Of a stretch of 64,000 nt of DNA, positions 9,878 through 18,255 are shown piece after piece. Source of the DNA: Methylovirgula sp. (GTDB lineage Bacteria > Pseudomonadota > Alphaproteobacteria > Rhizobiales > Beijerinckiaceae). The notes beneath the pieces are model-generated. The model searched no databases and was not told where the DNA came from. It was given only the letters and a program-made list of their open reading frames with translations. Location of the stretch: assembly GCF_037200945.1 (NCBI RefSeq), contig NZ_JBBCGP010000001.1, positions 3,470,501 through 3,534,500 on the forward strand, read 5' to 3'. Within the stretch, counting starts at the first letter, position 1. Each line of letters begins with the position of its first letter. Made by a program: the position numbers and the translations under genes.

Positions 9878-9967
9878 GCGACAACCCGGTTGTCGCCGAT
9901 GCCCTCCTTGGGCGTTTCCTCCCTAGACTTGGGCCGCTTGCTTCATTGCAGGCGGCCTCTTTCTTTT
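9878..9967 (+). ncRNA. mmgR: MmgR / suhB-family trans-acting sRNA (alpha-r8 type)
   Basis: About 90 nt. The segment shows the features of the Rhizobiales MmgR (Rfam suhB) sRNA family. A 5' hairpin GCGACAAC/GTTGTCGC (9878-9896) is followed by a small stem GCCC/GGGC (9901-9913). The unpaired decamer TTTCCTCCCT (9915-9924) comes next, then a Rho-independent terminator GGCCGC/GCGGCC (9932-9957) with a T-rich tail to 9967. In Sinorhizobium the pyrimidine decamer is the conserved family mark, and MmgR is linked to polyhydroxybutyrate control. A possible promoter is TTGCGC (9841) and TATTAT (9866) with 19-bp spacing, which fits a 5' end near 9878. The 5' end is estimated. Confidence 0.75.
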
Positions 9968-9976
9968 CAGGATGCT

Positions 9977-10933
9977 TTATTCGGCCGCAGCGCGGACCGT
10001 GCCTGAATAGCCGGAGGCGACATGCGCGGCGAGCGCCGCAACGACATTCGACAAATCACTGGCGATCGCCTCGAAACGCGGCGCTTTGGTTATGTTCGCC
10101 TCGTCCATGTAAAGCCCGCGATTGATCTCGATCTGCATCGCGTGGATATGATTCGTCGGGTCGCCGTAATGCTCGGTGATAAAACCACCAGCATAGGGTT
10201 TGTTACGGAAAATTGTGTAACCCATGCGGCGCAATTCGTGGTCCACGAGATCGATGAGATCGCCCGCGCAACTCGTGCCGTAGCGGTCGCCCAGGACGAA
10301 ATCCGCTTTGACCTTGCGCTCGCTTTCCCGCCCCGGCGGGCATATCGAAACCGACGGCATCGAATGGCAATCAATCAGGACGGCCATCCCGAATGTCTGC
10401 CAGGCGCGCGACAGCAGCGTCTCAAGCGCGCGATGATATGGTTTATAAAGCGTCTCGATCCGGGCGAGCACTTCATCGAGGCGCAGTTTATGAGCGTAGA
10501 TCTCCTGCGAATCGCCGACGACTCGCGCCACTGTGCCGAGACCGCCGGCGACACGCACGGAGCGCGTGTTGGCAAAGCTTGGCAGGCGCGTCTCGAACAT
10601 GCGCGGATCGAGTTCGTAGGGCTCGCGATTGAGATCAAGGTAGGCCCGCGGAAAGCGTGCGCGTATCAACGGCCCGCCAGAGCGGACGCCACCCATGAAG
10701 AGCTCGTCGACATAGGCGTCTTCCGAACGTCGCAGCGTCGCGGCATCGAGCCGCGAACTCGCCAGAAATTGCGCGGGATAGATCGAGCCCGAATGCGGCG
10801 ACGAGAGAACCAGCGGCGATGCCAGGCGCGCGGGGTCGACGATTTCGAACGGCGGATCAAGCTCCGGCTCATGCACTGGGATGGCCCACGCGAGCGGCAA
10901 AGACGAAAGGTTGCCGGGAATAAATGAGGCCAT
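9977..10933 (-). CDS. N-formylglutamate amidohydrolase family protein
   Basis: A 318-aa zinc hydrolase predicted to release formate from N-formyl-glutamate or a similar N-acyl amino acid (HutG2-like). Family motifs are visible: LVLSSPHSGSIYP near residue 40, the DAYVDELF segment near 72, VLIDCHSMPSV near 190 and LGDRYGTSC near 215. These hold the His/Asp/Glu metal-binding set. It sits just before cpdR, divergent from it, an arrangement I recall from other Rhizobiales. No histidine-utilisation genes are nearby, so the physiological substrate is uncertain. ATG start at 10933. Confidence 0.85.
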   Translation of the reverse strand: MASFIPGNLSSLPLAWAIPVHEPELDPPFEIVDPARLASPLVLSSPHSGSIYPAQFLASSRLDAATLRRSEDAYVDELFMGGVRSGGPLIRARFPRAYLDLNREPYELDPRMFETRLPSFANTRSVRVAGGLGTVARVVGDSQEIYAHKLRLDEVLARIETLYKPYHRALETLLSRAWQTFGMAVLIDCHSMPSVSICPPGRESERKVKADFVLGDRYGTSCAGDLIDLVDHELRRMGYTIFRNKPYAGGFITEHYGDPTNHIHAMQIEINRGLYMDEANITKAPRFEAIASDLSNVVAALAAHVASGYSGTVRAAAE

Positions 10934-11130
10934 TAATGCTCCAGTGGAGGCCGCCGAAGGCCGGCCGAGGCGTCAGCGTCATGGGAGTTTGACATCAGCC
11001 GGCCAATCTGTCGATGCATCAGGCGCCGGTCAAATCTCCGCGAAAACGACCGAAACCCGCTCATTATATGATCATTTTCACTCGATTTTTACCGGATCGG
11101 GCTTTGATAGACGGTAAATCAGGGGCACCG

Positions 11131-11517
11131 ATGAACGACAATTCTTTTCAGCCAAATCAAAAGATCCTGCTCGCCGAGGACGACAACGACATGCGTCGCT
11201 TCCTGGCCAAGGCGCTCCAAAATGCCGGCTATGCCGTCGTTTCCTTCGACAATGGCCTCTCGGCCTATAACCGGCTGCGCGAAGAACCGTTTGAGCTTCT
11301 CCTGACCGATATCGTGATGCCGGAGATGGACGGCATTGAATTGGCGCGGCGGGCGACCGAACTCGACCCGGAAATCAAAGTGATGTTCATCACCGGGTTC
11401 GCGGCGGTGGCGCTCAACCCGGACAACCATGCGCCACGACAGGCGAAAATCCTGTCGAAGCCCTTTCATCTGAAAGACCTCGTCAACGAGGTGAACCGGC
11501 TGCTTGCGGCGGCGTGA
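11131..11517 (+). CDS. cpdR: Single-domain response regulator CpdR
   Basis: This 128-aa receiver-only protein controls ClpXP-mediated proteolysis of cell-cycle regulators such as CtrA and PdeA in alphaproteobacteria, when unphosphorylated. The receiver domain is complete, with the acidic pocket LLAEDDNDMRR, phospho-acceptor Asp in LLLTDIVMPEMDG and the conserved Lys in ILSKPFHLKDL. There is no output domain. The reading frame is open back to 11014, but the ATG at 11131 has AGGGG 5 bp upstream and matches the family length. It is next to the N-formylglutamate amidohydrolase gene and upstream of tRNA-Val. It would be phosphorylated through CckA/ChpT, which are not in this window. Confidence 0.92.
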   Translation: MNDNSFQPNQKILLAEDDNDMRRFLAKALQNAGYAVVSFDNGLSAYNRLREEPFELLLTDIVMPEMDGIELARRATELDPEIKVMFITGFAAVALNPDNHAPRQAKILSKPFHLKDLVNEVNRLLAAA

Positions 11518-11598
11518 AGCGCCGCACATCGACAGCTTGCGCAGCCTGCACGAAGCCGATATAGCCTCTCTTCCCGCGGTCGAGAGGCCGTCGTTTCA

Positions 11599-11668
11599 GG
11601 GCGCGTAGCTCAGCGGGAAAGCACTACGTTGACGTAATAGTATTGGCCTGAGCAATTACAGGCAGCTT
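11599..11668 (+). pseudogene. Decayed tRNA-Val remnant
   Basis: The first about 38 nt read as the 5' half of a tRNA: acceptor strand GGGCGCG, TA, D-arm GCTCAGCGGGAAAGC, then CTACGTTGACGTAATAG with a GAC anticodon triplet. The 3' half does not follow. There is no TTCGA T-loop, no complementary CGCGCCC acceptor strand and no CCA. Instead a hairpin GCCTG/CAGGC with a loop of about 8 nt occupies the T-arm position. The anticodon stem is also mismatched. It lies 30 bp before an intact tRNA-Val(GAC), so it is best read as an eroded tandem copy. The 3' limit is approximate. Confidence 0.65.
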
Positions 11669-11698
11669 CCCAATGTATTATGGTTCAACTGAACCAAC

Positions 11699-11773
11699 GG
11701 GCGGTTAGTTCAGCGGGAGAATGTCTCCTTGACATGGAGAAGGTCACAGGTTCGATCCCTGTACCGCCCACCA
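11699..11773 (+). tRNA. tRNA-Val (GAC)
   Basis: A complete cloverleaf can be folded: acceptor GGGCGGT pairs with ACCGCCC, the D-arm is GTTC..GAAT-like, and the anticodon stem is CTCC/GGAG with loop TTGACAT (anticodon GAC, reading GUC). The T-arm is ACAGG-TTCGATC-CCTGT, with discriminator A and an encoded CCA. Confidence 0.95.
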
Positions 11774-11858
11774 TTCAAACCAATAACTTTCACGCGACCG
11801 CTGGACGAATAACCAAAACCGCGCCAATGAGGTCCCCTCGCAGTATGAGAGGTGGACG

Positions 11859-12575
11859 TTGCCCGACACCCCGATAAAAGCCCTCTTTTTCGATGTCTTC
11901 GGCACGCTCGTCGATTTCCGCACTGGCGTCGCACGCGAGGCAGAGCGGCTCATCGCGCCGACCGGCAAGACTCTCGATTGGGGCGCTTTCGCCGATGCCT
12001 GGCGCGGCGAATATCAGGCAGGCATGGAAGAAATCCGCTCGGGACGCGAAGGCTACGTCCGGCTCGATATTATCCATCGCCGCAACCTCGATCGTATTCT
12101 CCCGCGCTTCGGCCTCGAACATCTCGATGAAGATACACGCGCCGAATTGAACCTCGCCTGGCACAGACTCGACGCCTGGCCAGAGGTGCCGGCGGCGCTT
12201 GCACGATTACGGACGCAGTTTCGTATCGCGCCATTGTCCAATGGAAACATCGCCCTGCAGGTCGATCTCGCGCGCCGCAACAATTTCCTTTGGGACGCAA
12301 TTCTCGGCGGTGATTTTTCGCGCGATTACAAACCCAAGGCTCAAATCTATCTCGATGCCGTGGATGCTTTCGGTCTCAAAGCCAGGGAATGTCTGATGGT
12401 CGCCTGCCACAGCAGCGACCTCGCGGCGGCCGCGAGCCATGGGCTGCACACCGCGCACATCGCGCGGCCCGACGAACATGGGGCGGGTCGTGGTGAAACG
12501 GCCCCAAGCGTGACAGTCGACTTTGCAGCAGCAGACCTCGCCGATCTGGCCGAGAAGCTGCTGATTCCCCGATAG
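11859..12575 (+). CDS. HAD-superfamily hydrolase, haloacid dehalogenase type II
   Basis: A 238-aa protein of the L-2-haloacid dehalogenase group. The nucleophile motif is FFDVFGTLVDFR (Asp at about residue 12). Motif II is APLSNGN near 125, motif III is the Lys in DYKPKAQIYLDAVDAF near 157, and a late acidic/polar motif is CLMVACHSSDLAAA. Such enzymes hydrolyse 2-haloacids or act as general phosphatases. The TTG start at 11859 follows GAGAGG at good spacing, and no better ATG is available. It is convergent with the MFS gene, with only 7 bp between stop codons. Dehalogenase activity is a family label, not shown here. Confidence 0.85.
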   Translation: MPDTPIKALFFDVFGTLVDFRTGVAREAERLIAPTGKTLDWGAFADAWRGEYQAGMEEIRSGREGYVRLDIIHRRNLDRILPRFGLEHLDEDTRAELNLAWHRLDAWPEVPAALARLRTQFRIAPLSNGNIALQVDLARRNNFLWDAILGGDFSRDYKPKAQIYLDAVDAFGLKARECLMVACHSSDLAAAASHGLHTAHIARPDEHGAGRGETAPSVTVDFAAADLADLAEKLLIPR

Positions 12576-12582
12576 CTTCGGG

Positions 12583-13908
12583 CTAATCGACCTCAAGCCG
12601 GCGATTGATGGCCAGCGCGGTGACCGTCGCGATGGCGCCGGAGAGAAGATAGACGCCCGAGGCCATGACGCCGAAACGCGCCGAAAGGGCGAGCGCGAGA
12701 AACGGCGCGAAGCCGGCGCCGAACAGCCAGGCGAGATCCGATGTCAGGGCCGAGGCTGTGTAACGATAGATCGGCGCAAAGTTCGACGCGACCGTTCCCG
12801 AGGCCTGCCCGAACGACAGACCCAGCAGAATGAAGCCGATGATCATGTAGCTCGTTTCGCCGACAACACCGGTATTCAGCAATTGCGGCGCGAAGCCGCT
12901 GAACGCGGCGATGGCGGCGGCGGTAACAATCAAAACGCGCGTGCGGCCGACGCGATTGGCGAGATAGCCGGATGCCACGATGGCGACCACACCGAAGCCC
13001 GCCGCAATGAGCTCGATGATCAGAAATGTCACCGGCGTCTGTTTCGTAAACAGCATGACCCAGGACAGCGGAAACACCGTCACCATATGAAACATCGCGA
13101 AACTCGCCAGCGGCGCAAACACGCCGATGAGAATGTTGCGGCCCTCCGCCTCGATCGTCTCGATGACCGGCGCGGCTTGCAATTCGAGTGCTTCGAATTT
13201 CTCGCGGTATTCCGGCGCAGCCACGATTCGCAGCCGCGCAAACAGCGCCACGACATTGATCGCGAAAGCGACGAAGAACGGATAGCGCCAGCCCCAATCG
13301 TAAAAGTCCTGCGGCGACAGATACGCGATGAAATAAGCAAAGAGGCCGCTCGCTACGATCAGCCCCAGAGGCGCACCGAGCTGCGGAATCATCGCGTACC
13401 AGCCGCGTTGCTTTTCCGGCGAGTAAATGGCGAGCAGCGACGGCAGACCGTCCCAGACGCCGCCAAACGCCATGCATTGGCAGATGCGCAAGATCGCCAG
13501 GATGAGTGCCGAAACCCAGCCCACCTGCGCGTAACCCGGCAAAAAGCCGAGCGAGACGGTCGAGGCGCCCATGAGAAATAGGGCAGCGGTCAGTTTCACA
13601 CCGCGGCCCCAGGCTCGTTCGACCGACAGGAAGATCGCATCACCGATCGGCCGCGCCAGGAAGCCGACAGCGAAAACCACGAACGAATAAAGCGTGGCGT
13701 TCAGCGGCGAGGCATAGGGAAAGACCCATTTCGGGAAGACAAGGACCGACGCGATCGCATAGACGAAGAAATCGAAATATTCCGACGTGCGCCCGATGAT
13801 CACACCCGTCGCGACATCGGCCGGCCTCACATCGCCGTGAGGATCAACCCCAGGCAATACGGAATCGGCCGGGAGAACTGCGTGGGGCGCTGCGGATTCG
13901 GCGCTCAT
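12583..13908 (-). CDS. MFS transporter, metabolite:H+ symporter (MHS) family
   Basis: A 441-aa inner-membrane carrier with about 12 predicted membrane segments. The N-terminal half has the family motif region GFLARPIGDAIF, and residues around TSEYFDFFVYAIAS resemble the E-x-[FY]-D-F start of MHS transporters (ShiA/ProP/KgtP relatives). The central loop is short and acidic (EYREKFEALELQ). It would import an organic acid or similar solute with protons; the substrate cannot be read from sequence. It stands alone on the minus strand, divergent from the cytochrome bo operon with about 200 bp between them. ATG start at 13908. Confidence 0.88.
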   Translation of the reverse strand: MSAESAAPHAVLPADSVLPGVDPHGDVRPADVATGVIIGRTSEYFDFFVYAIASVLVFPKWVFPYASPLNATLYSFVVFAVGFLARPIGDAIFLSVERAWGRGVKLTAALFLMGASTVSLGFLPGYAQVGWVSALILAILRICQCMAFGGVWDGLPSLLAIYSPEKQRGWYAMIPQLGAPLGLIVASGLFAYFIAYLSPQDFYDWGWRYPFFVAFAINVVALFARLRIVAAPEYREKFEALELQAAPVIETIEAEGRNILIGVFAPLASFAMFHMVTVFPLSWVMLFTKQTPVTFLIIELIAAGFGVVAIVASGYLANRVGRTRVLIVTAAAIAAFSGFAPQLLNTGVVGETSYMIIGFILLGLSFGQASGTVASNFAPIYRYTASALTSDLAWLFGAGFAPFLALALSARFGVMASGVYLLSGAIATVTALAINRRLEVD

Positions 13909-14109
13909 GGGTCGATCTTACTCCGTAGTGGCAAGGCCATTGCAGACGGTCACGCAAGGGCCCACAAGGATTTCGCTTCTTTTCTGCTGCAACGCGCTAT
14001 CGGGGCATTGGGCAAATTGTCCAATAGCCGCTCTTTTGCAGTGCAGCTAGCCAGTCATGACAATAACCGTCCGGCCAAAGGGCGGACCGGACCGAAGGAT
14101 GGGATTGCC

Positions 14110-15213
14110 GTGAGACGTCTGCGCTCCATCGTTTTGCTTTCGTGCCTCGCGCTCCTCGGCGGCTGCAAAGCGGTTGTACTGGATCCCTCCGGCGATGTCG
14201 CTATTCAGCAACGCGATGCCCTGCTCGATTCCGTCTGGCTGATGCTGCTCGTCATCGTCCCGGTGATGGCACTGACAGTGCTTTTTGCCTGGCATTATCG
14301 CAAGTCCAATACATCCGCCCGCTACGAGCCGGACTGGGATCATTCGACGCAGCTCGAACTGGTCATCTGGGGGGCTCCCCTCCTCATTATCATCGCGCTG
14401 GGTGCGATCACATGGACGGGTACACACTTGCTCGACCCCTACCGGCCTATCGATCGCATCGCCGAGGGCAAGCCGCTACCTGCGAATGCGAAGCCGCTTG
14501 AAATCGATGTGGTGGCGATGGATTGGAAATGGCTCTTCATCTACCCGCAATACGGCATCGCGACACTTAATCAGGTTAGTGCCCCCATCGACCGGCAGGT
14601 CGAGTTCCGCATCACCTCTTCCAGCGTCATGAACGCGTTCTACATCCCGGCGATGGCGGGCATGATCTATGCCATGCCGGGGATGGAAACGCAGCTTCAC
14701 GCCGTGATGACCCAGACCGGCACCTATGCGGGCCTTTCGGCAAATTACAGCGGTGACGGCTTCGCCGGAATGCATTTCCCCTACACCAGCCTCAGCGTGG
14801 CCGATTTCGATAAATGGGTCGCGAAGGTCAAATCTGACGGTGGCGCACTCGATCGCAACACTTATCTCGACCTTGAACGGCCAAGCCAGAATCTGCCTCC
14901 CAAGACTTGGGGCACGGTCGATGCCGCGCTATTCAAGCTCGCGCTCAATCAATGCGTCGAACCCGGCAAGATGTGCCTCGACGAAATGATGGCGATCGAT
15001 GCGAAGGGCGGTCTCGGCCTCGCCGGCGTCAACAACATCATGCCGCTCGTCTACGACAAATATGCCCGGCGGGGTTCGGGACCGATGCGTGCCTACGTGG
15101 CCGCACTATGCCAGCGCAACGGCGTGCTAGAAACCGGCACCAGCGTGGCCGATCTTGCGCGCCGGATTTCCGAACCCGTGCATCTTGCGTCCCCGCAAGC
15201 TTCCGCCGAATGA
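14110..15213 (+). CDS. cyoA: Cytochrome bo-type ubiquinol oxidase subunit II
   Basis: This 367-aa lipoprotein subunit anchors the quinol oxidase complex on the periplasmic side of the inner membrane. It starts with a lipoprotein signal (lipobox LLGGC) and has two membrane spans (about residues 40-65 and 85-105). The cupredoxin-like domain (DWKWLFIYPQYGIA) lacks the CuA cysteine pair, as in quinol rather than cytochrome c oxidases. A COX_ARM-type C-terminal segment (ALNQCVEPGKMCLDEM) follows. The frame is open from 13837. The GTG at 14110 is chosen because AAGGA lies 10 bp upstream and the signal peptide begins there. It is the first gene of cyoABCD-surf1-regB-regA. Confidence 0.93.
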   Translation: MRRLRSIVLLSCLALLGGCKAVVLDPSGDVAIQQRDALLDSVWLMLLVIVPVMALTVLFAWHYRKSNTSARYEPDWDHSTQLELVIWGAPLLIIIALGAITWTGTHLLDPYRPIDRIAEGKPLPANAKPLEIDVVAMDWKWLFIYPQYGIATLNQVSAPIDRQVEFRITSSSVMNAFYIPAMAGMIYAMPGMETQLHAVMTQTGTYAGLSANYSGDGFAGMHFPYTSLSVADFDKWVAKVKSDGGALDRNTYLDLERPSQNLPPKTWGTVDAALFKLALNQCVEPGKMCLDEMMAIDAKGGLGLAGVNNIMPLVYDKYARRGSGPMRAYVAALCQRNGVLETGTSVADLARRISEPVHLASPQASAE

Positions 15214-15238
15214 CGCTCTCAAGCTAAGACAATAGGCT

Positions 15239-17239
15239 ATGCTCGATCCGACCCTGCAGAAAGAAATCTTCGGTCGTCTGACCCTCGATTCGATCCCCTA
15301 TCACGAGCCGATCCTGATCATGACGTTCGCCGGCGTCGCGGTGGCCGGGGTCGTCGTTCTCGGCGCGCTCACATATCTGCGCGCCTGGGGATATCTTTGG
15401 AAGGAATGGTTCACCAGCGTCGATCACAAAAAGATCGGCGTGATGTACCTCGTGCTCGCCATCATCATGTTGCTGCGCGGCTTTGCCGATGCGCTGATGA
15501 TGCGCGCGCAACAATTGTTGGCCTCTAGTGGCGGCCAGGGCTATCTGCCGGCGCACCATTACGACCAGATTTTCACGGCGCACGGCGTCATCATGATCTT
15601 CTTCGTCGCCATGCCGTTCATCACCGGCCTGATCAATCTGGTCATGCCCCTGCAGATCGGCGCGCGCGACGTGTCCTTTCCATTCTTGAACAGTTTCAGC
15701 TTCTGGATGACGGTCGCCGGCGCCGTGCTGACGATGATCTCGCTTTTCATCGGTGAATATGCGCGCACCGGCTGGCTCGCTTATCCGCCGCTGTCGGAAG
15801 CGGCTTACAGCATGGACGTCGGCGTCGATTATTACATCTGGGGTCTGCAGATCGCAGGTATCGGAACGCTGCTCTCCGGCATCAATATGATCTGTACGAT
15901 CGTCAAGATGCGCGCACCGGGCATGACTCTGATGCGCATGCCGATTTTCACCTGGACGGCGTTTTGCGCCAACATCCTGATCGTCGCCGCCTTCCCCGTG
16001 CTCACCGCAGTGCTCGCCCTGCTCACGCTCGACCGTTATCTCGGGTTCAATTTCTTCTCGAATGATTTCGGCGGCAACCCGATGATGTATGTGAACCTCA
16101 TCTGGATCTGGGGCCATCCGGAAGTCTACATCCTCATCCTGCCGGCTTTCGGCGTCTTCTCGGAAGTGACTGCGACGTTCTGCGGCAAAAGCCTCTTCGG
16201 CTATACGTCGATGGTCTACGCGACGCTCGTGATCACGCTCCTTTCGTATCTTGTCTGGCTGCATCACTTCTTCACGATGGGCTCCGGCGCGAGCGTGAAC
16301 TCGTTCTTCGGCATCACCACGATGATCATCTCGATCCCCACGGGCGCGAAGATGTTCAACTGGCTGTTCACGATGTACCGCGGCCGTATCCGCTTCGAAG
16401 TGCCGATGATGTGGACGGTCGCGTTCATGCTCACTTTCGTGATCGGCGGCATGACAGGTGTTATGTTGGCCGTCCCACCGGCCGACTTCGTTCTCCACAA
16501 CAGCCTCTTCCTGATCGCTCACTTCCACAACGTCATCATCGGCGGCGTGCTGTTCGGTATGTTTGCCGGCGTCAATTATTGGTTTCCGAAAGCCTTCGGA
16601 TTCAAGCTTGATGAGTTCTGGGGCAAGATGTCGTTCTGGTTCTGGGTCGTCGGCTTCTACTTCGCCTTCATGCCGCTCTATGTGTTGGGCTTCATGGGCG
16701 TCACGCGTCGCCTGCGTGTGATCGACGATCCGTCGCTACACAACTGGTTCATCATCGCCTTCGTCGGCGCCGTGCTGATCTTCCTCGGGATTGTCAGCTT
16801 CCTCATTCAGATTGCCGTCAGCATCAAGAATCGCGAAGCTTTGGCTGACACGACCGGCGATCCGTGGAACGGCCGCACGCTGGAATGGTCGACCTCGTCG
16901 CCGCCGCCCTCCTACAATTTCGCCTTCACGCCCGTGGTGCATGACATCGACGCCTGGTGGGACATGAAGCAACATGGCTACGTTCGCCCGCTCGAAGGGT
17001 TCAAGCCGATCCACATGCCGAAGAACACAGCCGCCGGCATCATCCTTGCGGGCTTCGCCACCGCCTTCGGCTTCGCGATGATCTGGCACATCTGGTGGCT
17101 GGCGATCGTGAGTTTTGCCGCGGCGATCGCGACCGGCATCGCGCATACGTTCAACTATCACCGCGACTTCTATATTCCGGCGGCTGACGTCAGCCTTACG
17201 GAAGACGAGCGCACCCGTCATCTTTCGGCGAAGGTTTAA
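15239..17239 (+). CDS. cyoB: Cytochrome bo-type ubiquinol oxidase subunit I
   Basis: The 666-aa catalytic heme-copper subunit oxidises ubiquinol and reduces oxygen to water while pumping protons. The match to E. coli CyoB is strong along its length. The quinol-site residues are kept (Arg and Asp in RGFADALMMR, His and Gln in HHYDQIFTAHG). The heme and CuB ligands are visible: HGVIMIFF, WGHPEVYI with the cross-linked His-Tyr pair, VWLHHFF, and the HFHN heme ligands near residue 420. About 14-15 membrane segments are expected. ATG start at 15239, 25 bp after cyoA. Confidence 0.97.
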   Translation: MLDPTLQKEIFGRLTLDSIPYHEPILIMTFAGVAVAGVVVLGALTYLRAWGYLWKEWFTSVDHKKIGVMYLVLAIIMLLRGFADALMMRAQQLLASSGGQGYLPAHHYDQIFTAHGVIMIFFVAMPFITGLINLVMPLQIGARDVSFPFLNSFSFWMTVAGAVLTMISLFIGEYARTGWLAYPPLSEAAYSMDVGVDYYIWGLQIAGIGTLLSGINMICTIVKMRAPGMTLMRMPIFTWTAFCANILIVAAFPVLTAVLALLTLDRYLGFNFFSNDFGGNPMMYVNLIWIWGHPEVYILILPAFGVFSEVTATFCGKSLFGYTSMVYATLVITLLSYLVWLHHFFTMGSGASVNSFFGITTMIISIPTGAKMFNWLFTMYRGRIRFEVPMMWTVAFMLTFVIGGMTGVMLAVPPADFVLHNSLFLIAHFHNVIIGGVLFGMFAGVNYWFPKAFGFKLDEFWGKMSFWFWVVGFYFAFMPLYVLGFMGVTRRLRVIDDPSLHNWFIIAFVGAVLIFLGIVSFLIQIAVSIKNREALADTTGDPWNGRTLEWSTSSPPPSYNFAFTPVVHDIDAWWDMKQHGYVRPLEGFKPIHMPKNTAAGIILAGFATAFGFAMIWHIWWLAIVSFAAAIATGIAHTFNYHRDFYIPAADVSLTEDERTRHLSAKV

Positions 17240-17242
17240 TCC

Positions 17243-17878
17243 ATGACCGTTGCGAGCGACACCGTCGCCCATGGCGGGCAACCGCCCGTTTATTACGTCG
17301 TCGACGAGCACGAGCATCCCGAGGGCGGAAGCACCTATCTGGGCTTCTGGATCTATGTGATGAGCGATTGTCTCATCTTCGCGTGCCTCTTCGCGACCTT
17401 CGGCGTGCTTGGCGGTAATTACGCCGCCGGCCCTGCACCGAAGGACGTGTTCGAACTGCCGATTGTGGCGGTCAACACCGCGATGCTGCTCCTCTCCTCC
17501 ATCACCTACGGCTTCGCCATGCTGGCGATGGAGAAGGATAAAGCTGGCGCCACCTTAGGCTGGCTCGCCGTCACCGCACTCTTCGGCGCGAGCTTCGTCG
17601 GCATCGAATTGCACGAATTCGCCGGCCTGATCCACGAAGGCGCGACGCCGGAGCGCAGCGCCTTCCTGTCATCGTTCTTCACCCTCGTCGGCACCCACGG
17701 CCTGCACGTCACGTCCGGCCTCGTCTGGATGCTGGTTCTGATGTCGCAAGTCGCGACCAAAGGCCTGATCGCGGCCAATAAGCGCCGGCTGATGTGCCTC
17801 AGCATGTTCTGGCACTTTCTCGACGTCGTCTGGATCGGCGTGTTCACCTTTGTCTATCTTCTGGGGATGTTGCGATGA
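17243..17878 (+). CDS. cyoC: Cytochrome bo-type ubiquinol oxidase subunit III
   Basis: A 211-aa integral membrane subunit of the terminal oxidase. It has the five-span subunit III fold: LGFWIYVMSDCLIFACLF at the first span, ELHEFAGLI and GTHGLHVTSGLVWM in the middle, and FWHFLDVVWIGVFT at the last. All are family-conserved. It starts 3 bp after cyoB and its stop overlaps the cyoD start (ATGA), implying translational coupling. Confidence 0.95.
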   Translation: MTVASDTVAHGGQPPVYYVVDEHEHPEGGSTYLGFWIYVMSDCLIFACLFATFGVLGGNYAAGPAPKDVFELPIVAVNTAMLLLSSITYGFAMLAMEKDKAGATLGWLAVTALFGASFVGIELHEFAGLIHEGATPERSAFLSSFFTLVGTHGLHVTSGLVWMLVLMSQVATKGLIAANKRRLMCLSMFWHFLDVVWIGVFTFVYLLGMLR

Positions 17879-18255
17879 GCCATGACGCGCACGCGATCGA
17901 CGACGATCACGGCCATGATGACGCCCCCCCGCACGGGACGCTGCAAAGCTATCTGATCGGCTTCGGCCTTTCGGTCGTCCTGACGGTCATTCCCTTCTGG
18001 CTGATCATGTCGGGCGTCATCGCCAACAAGGCTATCGCAGCGATCACGATCATGGCGTTCGCCGCCGTGCAGATTGTCGTCCACATCATCTATTTCCTGC
18101 ATGTGAACTTCAGGTCCGAGCGCGGCTGGACGTTCCTGACGCTCATGTTCACCGCGATCGTTCTGTTTATCACGCTCAGCGGCTCCCTGTGGGTCATGTT
18201 CCATCTGACCTCGAACATGGCGCCGACTCCTGCCGTCATGAGACAAATGCCGTGA
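17875..18255 (+). CDS. cyoD: Cytochrome bo-type ubiquinol oxidase subunit IV
   Basis: A 126-aa small subunit thought to assist CuB insertion or complex stability. The N-terminus is His/Asp-rich, with His residues at short intervals (HDAHAIDDDHGHDD). Three membrane segments follow, the middle one with the family pattern QIVVHIIYFLHVN. The ATG at 17875 overlaps the cyoC stop by 4 nt and is chosen over the longer upstream frame. Its own stop overlaps the GTG start of the SURF1 gene (GTGA). Confidence 0.94.
   Translation: MSHDAHAIDDDHGHDDAPPHGTLQSYLIGFGLSVVLTVIPFWLIMSGVIANKAIAAITIMAFAAVQIVVHIIYFLHVNFRSERGWTFLTLMFTAIVLFITLSGSLWVMFHLTSNMAPTPAVMRQMP

Larger units (their letters stand above)
9622..9976. 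other. Intergenic region holding an sRNA gene
   Basis: This 355-bp spacer contains the MmgR-type sRNA at its right end. It also contains a 9-bp inverted repeat GCGTCGCAC/GTGCGACGC (9800-9808 and 9850-9858) just upstream of it, and an A/T-rich tract TGTATATATAATG near 9771-9783. No protein gene was found. Confidence 0.6.

Noticed and set aside
11599..11668. Functional second tRNA-Val
   Set aside because: The acceptor stem and T-loop are missing and the anticodon stem has mismatches, so it cannot form a normal cloverleaf.
15224..16528. 434-aa open frame opposite cyoB
   Set aside because: Antisense shadow of the cyoB coding sequence; extremely charged composition (His, Asp, Glu, Arg) with no motif.
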